NCBI GenBank assembly: GCA_903884915.1
Contig: CAISGS010000526.1
Span: forward strand, 1-7,855
Origin: an uncultured Caulobacteraceae bacterium
Lineage (GTDB): Bacteria; Pseudomonadota; Alphaproteobacteria; Caulobacterales; Caulobacteraceae
Reading direction: 5' to 3'
Length of the DNA stretch: 7,855 bases
Each line of letters opens with the position of its first letter. Within the stretch, counting starts at the first letter, position 1. This document shows, piece by piece, positions 1-5,315 of this stretch. The notes under the pieces were generated by a model that was not told the origin of the DNA, made no database searches, and worked only from the letters and a program-made list of their open reading frames with translations. The translations under genes and the position numbers were made by a program.

Positions 1-310
1 CCAGATGGCCGACGGGTACGAGGCTGACCCGGTTGCCGTCGGGGTCGGTCAGAGCCGTCGGCGCCGTCAAGCCTTGGCGGGCGATCAGCAGTTCACGATA
101 GCCGCTCGGCGGGGTTTGGGGCAGGGGATCTGCCAGATGGTTGATCTTCAAGACCGACCCCATCAGGTCGTGCCGATGCTGATCCATCCCGCGCCGCACC
201 TTCAACAGGTGATCAAAGGGCACCTCGGCCTCGCCCTGCCAGAAGGCCAACATGGGCTCCAGATTGTTCGTGGCGAGGCCGATATCGAACTTGGGCTTGG
301 CAAGCTTCAT
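1..310 (-). CDS. Glyoxalase/VOC-fold protein, 3' end outside window
   Basis: This leftward gene starts with ATG at 310 and runs off the window edge, so only 103 N-terminal residues are visible. An AGGA ribosome site lies at 320-323, 9 bases before the ATG. The visible protein looks like one module of the vicinal oxygen chelate (glyoxalase) superfamily. It opens with a beta strand and helix (FDIGLATNNLEPMLAFW, residues 8-24), has a His-rich strand (HRHDLMGSVLKINH, 45-58), and carries the DPDGNRVSLV signature at 89-98, typical of the end of a VOC module. Members include glyoxalases, ring-cleaving dioxygenases and resistance proteins, so the substrate cannot be named. No signal peptide is seen, so it is probably cytoplasmic. 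It starts 27 bases after the VWA gene stop and is probably the third gene of the MoxR-VWA operon. A second VOC module may follow beyond the edge. The fold call is fairly sure; the function is unknown. Confidence 0.8.
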   Translation of the reverse strand, partial: MKLAKPKFDIGLATNNLEPMLAFWQGEAEVPFDHLLKVRRGMDQHRHDLMGSVLKINHLADPLPQTPPSGYRELLIARQGLTAPTALTDPDGNRVSLVPVGHL

Positions 311-319
311 GGTCGGTGG

Positions 320-323
320 TCCT
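320..323 (-). promoter_or_regulatory. Ribosome binding site of the VOC gene
   Basis: AGGA on the minus strand, 9 bases before the ATG at 310. It supports that start, for a gene whose other end lies outside the window. Confidence 0.5.
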
Positions 324-337
324 ACGCTCGGGTGCGC

Positions 338-1807
338 CTAGCCGTAGGCCAGCAGCACGTCGTCTAGGGCATGTTCCAGATCGGCCACGGTCGAGCAGTG
401 GGTTAGGCTGGAGCAGAAGGGCTTATATTGCAGCAGGGCGCTGTCGCCCGATCCCCAGCTGGCGGGATGTTCGGGGCAGAGCCAGATGACGCGCTTGGCC
501 TTGGCGGCAATGTCTTGGAAGATGCCCATGGCCGGATCGCCATTATTGTTACGGCCATCCCCGAGGATCAGCACAGTCGTGCGCTTATCGATGGTGCTGT
601 CATATTGGCGGCTCAGATCGGTGAAGGCGCGGCCATAGTCGGTGCTGCCATTGCCAACCTCGCGCAGGATCTTGTCCATGGCCGCATCAAAGGGCAGGGA
701 TTCAAGGTCGTGGTTCACATCGACCAGATGGCTGGAAAAGCAGAAGGTCTCTAGGTCCGTGACCTTCTCGCGCAGGGCATAGAGCACCAGCAGCAGGAAG
801 CGCACATAGCGGGCGACCGAGCCGGACACGTCACAGATGGTGACGATCTTAGGCTTGTCCTTACGCTTGGTCTTCCAGATCACATCAAAGGGCACACCGT
901 CATTGCCCGCATTGGCGCGCAGAGTGCGGCGCAGGTCGAGCTGGCCACGATTGCGCACCTTGCGGCGGCGGGCATGTTTGGCGGCCAGTTTCTTGGCCAT
1001 CTTGGCGATGATGGGTTTCATCCGCTCCATATCGCTCTTGGTCAGGGCACCAAGAGAGCGGTCCATCATCACCTCGTTCATGAAGGCTTCGCTGGCCGAG
1101 CGGCCAAAGACCTCGAACCGGGCTTCGACATAGGCGCGGGCATTGCGCATCAGGGTGCTGCGGGCCTCGATCAGGGCTTCGGCGCGGGCCGTGCCCTCTT
1201 CGGTCCGTTCGTCCAACGCGGCCATCAACTGCTTGTCGAGCTTTTCGGCGCCGAGCTCTTCAAGCATCCGGCGAACGAAATAGGGCACCTGGGTGGCAAA
1301 GCGGATCTGATCGACATCGGCGCGGGCACCGGCCTGAGCCATGGCCATCGCCATGCGGGTCGCATCGCCCGACTGAGCCAGTTCGAGCAGGTCTAGCGGC
1401 GCATCCTCGCCTGCTTCTCCGGTCTTGTCCTGACCACTGCCGCCGCGTTGGCCGGAGCCGGGCTGTTTTTGACCATTGGACGGTTGGCCGTTGGACTCTT
1501 GACCTTCGGAGTCAGACTCCGATCCGTCAGAGGCGCTGTCGCTGTCTTCTTGATCCTCGCCCTCGCTTTGGGTCTGACGAGGCGGCTTGGTCTCGGCATA
1601 GCTGAAATAGAGGTCGAACAGGCGGTCATGCAGGACCTCTTCCTCCTGCGACTTGGCCAGAACGGCGGCCAGAGACATTTTCAGCAGCCCACGGTCCTGA
1701 TAGCCGACAAGCTCCAGCGCCCGCGCCGCATCAATGGCTTCGGTCGTCGAAACGCCAGCGCCTGCGGTGCGCAGGGCCCGGATATAGTTGGTGAGCGTGC
1801 GCTCCAT
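338..1807 (-). CDS. VWA-domain protein, CoxE-like partner of MoxR ATPase
   Basis: This 489-residue protein has three parts. Residues 1-74 are a helical N-terminal region. Residues 75-137 are an acidic, Ser/Gly/Gln-rich low-complexity linker. A helical middle (138-300) leads into a C-terminal von Willebrand factor A domain (about 305-489). The VWA metal site (MIDAS) looks intact: DVSGS at 326-330, Thr389 in NGSTDYG and Asp417 in LGDGR, so it should bind a divalent cation. The end (SWGSGDSALLQY, 450-461, then a Cys-containing stretch) resembles CoxE-type VWA proteins as I recall them. Such proteins act with MoxR AAA+ ATPases to activate or mature client enzymes; CoxE is needed for CO dehydrogenase maturation. 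No CO dehydrogenase genes are in the window, so the client is unknown. The ATG overlaps the stop of the MoxR gene (TGATG), which implies translational coupling. No signal peptide or membrane segment is evident. Confidence 0.9.
   Translation of the reverse strand: MERTLTNYIRALRTAGAGVSTTEAIDAARALELVGYQDRGLLKMSLAAVLAKSQEEEVLHDRLFDLYFSYAETKPPRQTQSEGEDQEDSDSASDGSESDSEGQESNGQPSNGQKQPGSGQRGGSGQDKTGEAGEDAPLDLLELAQSGDATRMAMAMAQAGARADVDQIRFATQVPYFVRRMLEELGAEKLDKQLMAALDERTEEGTARAEALIEARSTLMRNARAYVEARFEVFGRSASEAFMNEVMMDRSLGALTKSDMERMKPIIAKMAKKLAAKHARRRKVRNRGQLDLRRTLRANAGNDGVPFDVIWKTKRKDKPKIVTICDVSGSVARYVRFLLLVLYALREKVTDLETFCFSSHLVDVNHDLESLPFDAAMDKILREVGNGSTDYGRAFTDLSRQYDSTIDKRTTVLILGDGRNNNGDPAMGIFQDIAAKAKRVIWLCPEHPASWGSGDSALLQYKPFCSSLTHCSTVADLEHALDDVLLAYG
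1506..1522. repeat. 17-bp perfect palindrome inside the VWA linker
   Basis: TCGGAGTCAGACTCCGA has 8-base arms around a single central A. It lies in the part of the VWA gene coding for the SESDSEG stretch of the acidic linker. It contains GAGTC and GACTC, both GANTC, the CcrM methylation site of many alphaproteobacteria; a third GANTC lies at about 1495. It may simply follow from Ser/Asp/Glu codon choice. The symmetry is certain; any function is doubtful. Confidence 0.5.
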
Positions 1808-2769
1808 CAGGCCGATTCAGCCTGCTCGGTCAGGACCTTGCGCACCAGCTGATCGACTTGGCTGTTGACCTCAGCAATATCGGTCTGGCGCTTGAGGATC
1901 ACGTTCAGCGTGTTGCGGACCATGACCGGATCAAGGCTGTCGGCATGGAGCAGCAGCAAGGTCTTGGCCCAGTCGATGGTCTCGCTGATCGAAGGCAGCT
2001 TGCGGATATTCTCGTCACGCACCAGTTGGATGAAGGCTACCAGTTGCGCCAGCAGTCGCTCGGAAATGTCCGGCACGCGTGAGCGCACGATCCGGGCCTC
2101 AAGGTCTGCATTGGGGAAGTCGATATGCAGGTGCAGACAGCGGCGCTTGAGCGCGTCGCCCAACTCGCGGGTATTGTTCGAGGTCAAGATCACCAGGGGC
2201 GGTACGATGGCCTCGATGGTGCCGATTTCGGGCACGGTGACCTGATAGTCGGACAGGACTTCGAGCAGTAAGGCCTCAAACTCTTCGTCGGACTTATCGA
2301 TCTCGTCGATCAACAGGACCGAGCCGCCAGCCTGTTCCATCGCCTTCAACAGGGGGCGAGGCTCGAGGAATTCGCGCGAGAAAAACAGGTCTTGGAAGCC
2401 GGCGAGCTTCTTGAAGGACTCGTCCAGACCGTCGGCATCGCCGATCAGGTGGTGGATCTTTTCCTTGAGGATCTGGGTGTAGAGCAGTTGCTTGCCATAT
2501 TTCCACTCATAGAGCGCCTTGCTCTCGTCGAGGCCCTCATAGCACTGCATCCGCAGGAGCGGGAACTCCATGGACTGGGCAAGGGACCTCGCCAGATCGG
2601 TCTTTCCGACGCCAGCAGGCCCTTCGATCAAGATCGGTTTGCGCAGATGGTGGGCCAGATAGACGGCGGTGGAGATCGACGCTGTGGAGATATAGCCGAC
2701 GGACGCAAGGCGCGCGCTGACCGTATCGGCGGACTCAAAACCCGCAAACTCAAGACCCGTATGTGTCAC
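1807..2769 (-). CDS. MoxR-family AAA+ ATPase, CoxD-like
   Basis: This 320-residue AAA+ ATPase belongs to the MoxR group, chaperone-like ATPases that work with VWA proteins. Walker A is GPAGVGKT at 50-57. Walker B is VLLIDEID at 151-158, with Asp155 and Glu156 as the expected Mg-binding and catalytic residues. Sensor 1 is Asn198 in LTSNN, followed by an Arg pair (209-210) in the arginine-finger position (DALKRRCLHLHIDFP). The C-terminal lid has PSISETIDWAKTL (259-271), a pattern I associate with CoxD-like members. The start is GTG at 2769: an in-frame TAA sits directly upstream, and the next in-frame ATG comes after Walker A. The ribosome site is weak (GGGATAG, over 10 bases away). Its stop overlaps the VWA start by one base, so the two are almost certainly made together and form a cytoplasmic complex. 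It probably heads the operon, as a terminator lies upstream. Family is sure; client unknown. Confidence 0.93.
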   Translation of the reverse strand: MTHTGLEFAGFESADTVSARLASVGYISTASISTAVYLAHHLRKPILIEGPAGVGKTDLARSLAQSMEFPLLRMQCYEGLDESKALYEWKYGKQLLYTQILKEKIHHLIGDADGLDESFKKLAGFQDLFFSREFLEPRPLLKAMEQAGGSVLLIDEIDKSDEEFEALLLEVLSDYQVTVPEIGTIEAIVPPLVILTSNNTRELGDALKRRCLHLHIDFPNADLEARIVRSRVPDISERLLAQLVAFIQLVRDENIRKLPSISETIDWAKTLLLLHADSLDPVMVRNTLNVILKRQTDIAEVNSQVDQLVRKVLTEQAESA

Positions 2770-2842
2770 TTAGAAACTATCCCGTTTTAGATCGGATCAT
2801 GCGTGCCCTTGCTGTCCCGCAGGAGGGGAGGGCCGCGCCTAG
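2770..2842 (-). other. Leader/promoter region before the MoxR gene
   Basis: This short gap between the terminator of the acyl-CoA dehydrogenase gene and the GTG start of the MoxR gene must hold the promoter of the MoxR-VWA-VOC operon if that operon is independently transcribed. I see no convincing -35/-10 pair. The only features are a moderately AT-rich patch (TCTAAAACGG on the minus strand, about 2782-2791) and the weak GGGATAG ribosome-site candidate at about 2777-2783. Confidence 0.35.
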
Positions 2843-2877
2843 AAAAAGGCCGCCCGAGCGATGGTGCCCGGGCGGCC
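2843..2877 (-). terminator. Intrinsic terminator after the acyl-CoA dehydrogenase gene
   Basis: A perfect 9-bp GC-only stem (GGCCGCCCG at 2848-2856 with CGGGCGGCC at 2869-2877) encloses a 12-base loop. On the minus strand it is followed at once by five T (AAAAA at 2843-2847 on the plus strand). It lies 12 bases past the TAG stop of the acyl-CoA dehydrogenase gene, so it should end leftward transcription there and separate that gene from the MoxR operon. On the plus side only TTTT follows at 2881-2884, so rightward termination would be weaker. Confidence 0.92.
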
Positions 2878-2889
2878 AGCTTTTCAAGC

Positions 2890-4209
2890 CTAGTTGCGCC
2901 AGACGACGCCGGAGGTGGAGTCTTCGTCTCCGCCTTCGTACTGGCGGATCTCGTTACGACCGACCACCAGGTGGTGGACCTCGTCCGGACCGTCAGCGAT
3001 GCGCAAGGTGCGCTGGCCTGCATACATGCGCGACAGAGGTGTCCACTGTGACACGCCGGTTGCGCCGTGCATCTGCATGGCTTGGTCGATGATCTGGCAA
3101 ACCCGCTCAGGGACCATGGCCTTGACCATGTGGACCCAGATGCGCGCTTCACGATTGCCGAGTACGTCCATGGCCTTAGCGGCCTTGAGGACCATCAGAC
3201 GCATGGCTTCGATGTCGATGCGCGCGCGGGAGATGATCTCGACGTTGCCGCCCAGATAGGCCAGCTTGCGACCGAAGGCTTCACGCGACACGCCGCGCTG
3301 AACCATCAGGTCCAGAGCCCGTTCGGCTTGACCGATGGAGCGCATGCAGTGGTGGATACGGCCAGGGCCAAGGCGCAGTTGCGAGATCTCGAAGCCGCGG
3401 CCTTCGCCGAGCAACATGTTCTCTTTGGGCACGCGCACATTGTCGAACAGGATGTGCATGTGGCCGTGCGGCGCATCGTCTTCACCAAACACGTGCATGG
3501 GGCCGAGGATCTTCACGCCCGGGGTGTCGATGGGCACGAGGATCTGCGACTGCTGCTTGTGCGGGGCGGCGTCAGGGCTGGTCTTGACCATGGTGATCAT
3601 GATCTTACAGCGCGGATCGCCTGCACCAGAGATGTAGAACTTCTCGCCGTTCATGACCCATTCGTCGCCTTCGAGGACGGCGGTCATGCCGACATTCTTA
3701 GCGTCCGAAGAGGCGCGGTTTGGCTCGGTCATGGCGAAGGCCGAACGGATTTCACCGCTCAGCAGAGGCTTCAGCCACTTTTCCTTTTGGGCTGGCGTGC
3801 CGACCCGTTCCAACACTTCCATGTTGCCGGTGTCTGGCGCCGAGCAGTTCATGGTCTCGGAGGCCAGCGAGTTCTTGCCCAACTCAACGGCGATATAGGC
3901 ATAGTCGAGGTTCTTTAGGCCTTCACCGGTTTCGGCGTCAGGCAGGAAGAAGTTCCACAGGCCCTCGGCCTTGGCCTTGTCCTTGGCCGCTTCCAGCACT
4001 TCGAGCTGGCCAGGCGCATAGCTCCAGCGATCAGCGCGGCCTTCACCCAAGCGGTGAAACTCAACCGACATCGGCTCGACTGTTTCAGCGATGAAGCGCT
4101 TCACATGTTCCAACAGAGGAACAGCGGCTTCGGAAATTCTCAGATCGTTCAGATCGTCGTTAGGATTGAAACCAAAGGCCGTCCCGGCCCGTCCAAGAGG
4201 TTTGTTCAC
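2890..4209 (-). CDS. Acyl-CoA dehydrogenase, ACAD10/11-like
   Basis: This FAD enzyme should catalyse alpha,beta-dehydrogenation of an acyl-CoA, usually passing electrons to electron-transfer flavoprotein. The chosen start is GTG at 4209 (439 residues), because AAAAAGGAA lies 7 bases upstream; the frame is open to 4287, but those extra 26 residues do not look conserved. The order is a helical N-terminal domain (about 20-155), a middle beta domain with the signature FAMTEPNRASSDA (158-170), and a C-terminal helical domain with RLGPGRIHHCMRSIGQAERA (279-298), REAFGRKL (309-316) and a final TLRIADGPDEVHHLVVGRNE (401-420). The ADGPDEVH motif and the RIHHCMR helix resemble the dehydrogenase domain of mammalian ACAD10/11 rather than short- or medium-chain enzymes. 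By eye, Asp406 falls where most family members have the catalytic Glu. No kinase domain is fused. The substrate is unknown; longer or 4-hydroxyacyl-CoA is possible by analogy only. It is a single-gene unit ending at a strong terminator. Confidence 0.93.
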   Translation of the reverse strand: MNKPLGRAGTAFGFNPNDDLNDLRISEAAVPLLEHVKRFIAETVEPMSVEFHRLGEGRADRWSYAPGQLEVLEAAKDKAKAEGLWNFFLPDAETGEGLKNLDYAYIAVELGKNSLASETMNCSAPDTGNMEVLERVGTPAQKEKWLKPLLSGEIRSAFAMTEPNRASSDAKNVGMTAVLEGDEWVMNGEKFYISGAGDPRCKIMITMVKTSPDAAPHKQQSQILVPIDTPGVKILGPMHVFGEDDAPHGHMHILFDNVRVPKENMLLGEGRGFEISQLRLGPGRIHHCMRSIGQAERALDLMVQRGVSREAFGRKLAYLGGNVEIISRARIDIEAMRLMVLKAAKAMDVLGNREARIWVHMVKAMVPERVCQIIDQAMQMHGATGVSQWTPLSRMYAGQRTLRIADGPDEVHHLVVGRNEIRQYEGGDEDSTSGVVWRN

Positions 4210-4216
4210 TGCTTTG

Positions 4217-4225
4217 TTCCTTTTT
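4217..4225 (-). promoter_or_regulatory. Ribosome binding site that sets the GTG start
   Basis: AAAAAGGAA on the minus strand, 7 bases before GTG at 4209. This purine-rich site favours the GTG over the more upstream possible starts of the acyl-CoA dehydrogenase frame. Confidence 0.75.
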
Positions 4226-4243
4226 CCATCACCTGCGTCGGAC

Positions 4244-4262
4244 TTTAAAACAGACGTTTGAA
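4244..4262. promoter_or_regulatory. Possible operator dyad upstream of the acyl-CoA dehydrogenase gene
   Basis: TTTAAA (4244-4249) and TTTGAA (4257-4262) are near-inverted repeats, 5 of 6 bases paired, separated by 7 bases. They lie 35 to 53 bases before the GTG start, where a TetR- or FadR-type repressor could act or where the promoter may lie. The arms are short and AT-rich, so this may be chance. Confidence 0.25.
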
Positions 4263-4330
4263 CTACGCTAGCCAGAACCCGTCCCACACGGCCTGTTTCT
4301 TTGCCGCACCTCCGACGTCTCGCCCTGTCG

Positions 4331-4360
4331 TGGGGATCCTGGTCTTGGGGATCCCGGTCT
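4331..4360. repeat. Tandem duplication of a 15-bp unit
   Basis: Two adjacent 15-base copies, TGGGGATCCTGGTCT (4331-4345) and TGGGGATCCCGGTCT (4346-4360), differ at one base (T/C). They sit in the divergent intergenic region, about 95 bases before the exonuclease start. The unit contains GGATCC or GGGATCCC, itself a small palindrome. It could be paired binding sites or a replication-slippage duplication. Confidence 0.8.
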
Positions 4361-4381
4361 TGGCGATAAGGGAGCGCGACA

Positions 4382-4410
4382 TTTCAAAAATAGCTCATAC
4401 TATTATTTAT
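4382..4410 (+). promoter_or_regulatory. AT-rich promoter-like patch before the exonuclease gene
   Basis: The stretch from 4382 to 4410 is strikingly AT-rich for this genome and includes TACTATTATTTAT (4398-4410), with candidate -10 hexamers TATTAT (4401-4406) or TATTTA (4404-4409). The best -35 is poor (TTTCAA at 4382-4387, 16 bases before TATTTA). A GANTC site (GACTC, 4420-4424) follows just downstream. It is the likeliest promoter of the TTG-started gene at 4454, but the hexamers are not decisive. Confidence 0.4.
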
Positions 4411-4442
4411 GGCCGAACAGACTCGGTGGTGAAATTGGCATC

Positions 4443-4447
4443 GGGAG
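4443..4447 (+). promoter_or_regulatory. Ribosome binding site that sets the TTG start
   Basis: GGGAG lies 6 bases before TTG at 4454. An in-frame TGA at 4430-4432, with no ATG or GTG between, leaves TTG as the only plausible start of the exonuclease gene. Confidence 0.65.
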
Positions 4448-4453
4448 CCTGTC

Positions 4454-5158
4454 TTGGTTCGTCTACGCGTCATTGATCTAGAAACCACAGGCACCGAGCC
4501 GCCAGCCGAAATCATCGAATTTGGCCGCGCTGATCTGGTGGCCGAGGGCGGCAGCTACAGCGTTGAGCGGGCGATGGCGCGGCTCTATCGGCCTTTACAT
4601 GGCATCCCGCCCGAGACCATGGCGGTGCACCACATCACCGAGGACGACTTTCCGCCCGAAACGCCGGTCTGCACGGAGCAATTGCTTCGTAAGGCGATAT
4701 GGGGTGGTGAGATCCCTGATGTGCTGGTCGCCCATAATAGCGCCTTCGAGCAGCAGTTTATCACGACGGCTATTACCGACGCTCTGCCGTGGATCTGTAC
4801 CTATAAGGTCGCCCTGAGGATCTGGCCCGACGCGCCGCGCCATACCAATCAGGTTCTGCGCTATTGGCTGGGCCTGAAGCTTCCGGCCGAACAGGCCATG
4901 CCGCCGCACCGGGCGGGACCCGATGCGTGGGTAACGGCTAACCTGCTCGCCGCCATGATGCCGCTGGCCTCGGTCGAGGACATGATCGCTTGGACCCTCG
5001 AGCCAAAGCTGATGCCGAACATCCCCTTTGGCAAACATCGCGGCATGGCCTGGGCTGAGGCGCCGCAAGACTATTTGAACTGGATGGCGCGCCAAACCGA
5101 CATGGATCAGGACGCTATCTGGAACGCCAAAAGAGAATTGGCGCGGCGAGCGGGCTAA
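4454..5158 (+). CDS. exoX: Exodeoxyribonuclease X-like 3'-5' exonuclease (DEDDh)
   Basis: This 234-residue protein resembles E. coli ExoX (about 220 residues) along its whole length. ExoX is a 3'-5' exonuclease acting in mismatch repair and UV damage handling. Motif I is DLETTG with Asp8 and Glu10. AVHHITEDDF (57-66) matches the AIHRIT stretch of ExoX. Motif II is VAHNSAFEQQF (92-102), with Glu99 where Asp is usual. WICTYKVALRIWP (113-125) follows. Motif III is HRAGPD with His152 and Asp157. The C-terminal region (about 180-230) holds the PFGKHRGMAW motif (191-200) of the small domain found at the end of ExoX-type proteins, ending YLNWM and a charged helix. Apart from the motif II Asp-to-Glu change, the catalytic set is complete. 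TTG is chosen as start because of a GGGAG site and an upstream in-frame stop; such a start suggests low expression. It acts in the cytoplasm on DNA. It has no obvious link to its neighbours. Confidence 0.88.
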   Translation: MVRLRVIDLETTGTEPPAEIIEFGRADLVAEGGSYSVERAMARLYRPLHGIPPETMAVHHITEDDFPPETPVCTEQLLRKAIWGGEIPDVLVAHNSAFEQQFITTAITDALPWICTYKVALRIWPDAPRHTNQVLRYWLGLKLPAEQAMPPHRAGPDAWVTANLLAAMMPLASVEDMIAWTLEPKLMPNIPFGKHRGMAWAEAPQDYLNWMARQTDMDQDAIWNAKRELARRAG

Positions 5159-5315
5159 TCTATGCCCTCAAGGGATGGTCAAGGGGCGGACTTGCCAAAG
5201 TCGTATTTGTTCCATCTAAGCGGCGCGTCTATTCTCTTGGCTCTGCGTCTCAACACCCTAAGGTCAAAAACTGCGTAGCTTTTGCGGCGCATATGTCTTC
5301 CAGCAGGATCTTTTC
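5159..5315 (+). other. Intergenic region before the DMGDH-like gene
   Basis: This 157-base gap holds no convincing gene. It contains a direct repeat TCAAGGG (5168-5174 and 5179-5185, 11 bases apart, one helical turn). A weak promoter candidate is TTGCCA (5192-5197) with CATCTA (5213-5218), whose spacing is short (15). No clear terminator follows the exonuclease gene, so read-through into the next gene is possible. Confidence 0.4.
5305..5308 (+). promoter_or_regulatory. Ribosome binding site of the DMGDH-like gene
   Basis: AGGA, 7 bases before ATG at 5316. It confirms that start, which places the FAD-binding GGGVVG motif at residues 11-16, as usual for this fold. Confidence 0.7.

Noticed and set aside
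974..1396. Plus-strand frame of 140 residues opposite the VWA gene
   Set aside because: It is a shadow of the clearly recognised VWA protein, with no ribosome site or motif of its own.
3067..3918. Open frame of 283 residues on the plus strand opposite the acyl-CoA dehydrogenase gene
   Set aside because: It mirrors the dehydrogenase codons, is rich in His/Asp/Gly as such shadows are, and has no family signature.
4210..4287. N-terminal extension of the acyl-CoA dehydrogenase by 26 residues
   Set aside because: The strong AAAAAGGAA site lies just before GTG at 4209, and the extra residues do not resemble the family's N-terminus or a signal peptide.
4258..4476. 72-residue plus-strand frame across the divergent intergenic region
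   Set aside because: It has a poor start context, codes through the tandem repeat and promoter-like AT-rich patch, and overlaps the real exonuclease start.
4595..5095. Minus-strand frame of 166 residues opposite the exonuclease gene
   Set aside because: It is antisense to conserved ExoX motifs and has no recognisable domain.
5162..5278. 38-codon frame starting 3 bases after the exonuclease stop
   Set aside because: Its third-position GC is only moderate, the ribosome site is weak and the peptide is unremarkable; conservation would be needed to call it a gene.
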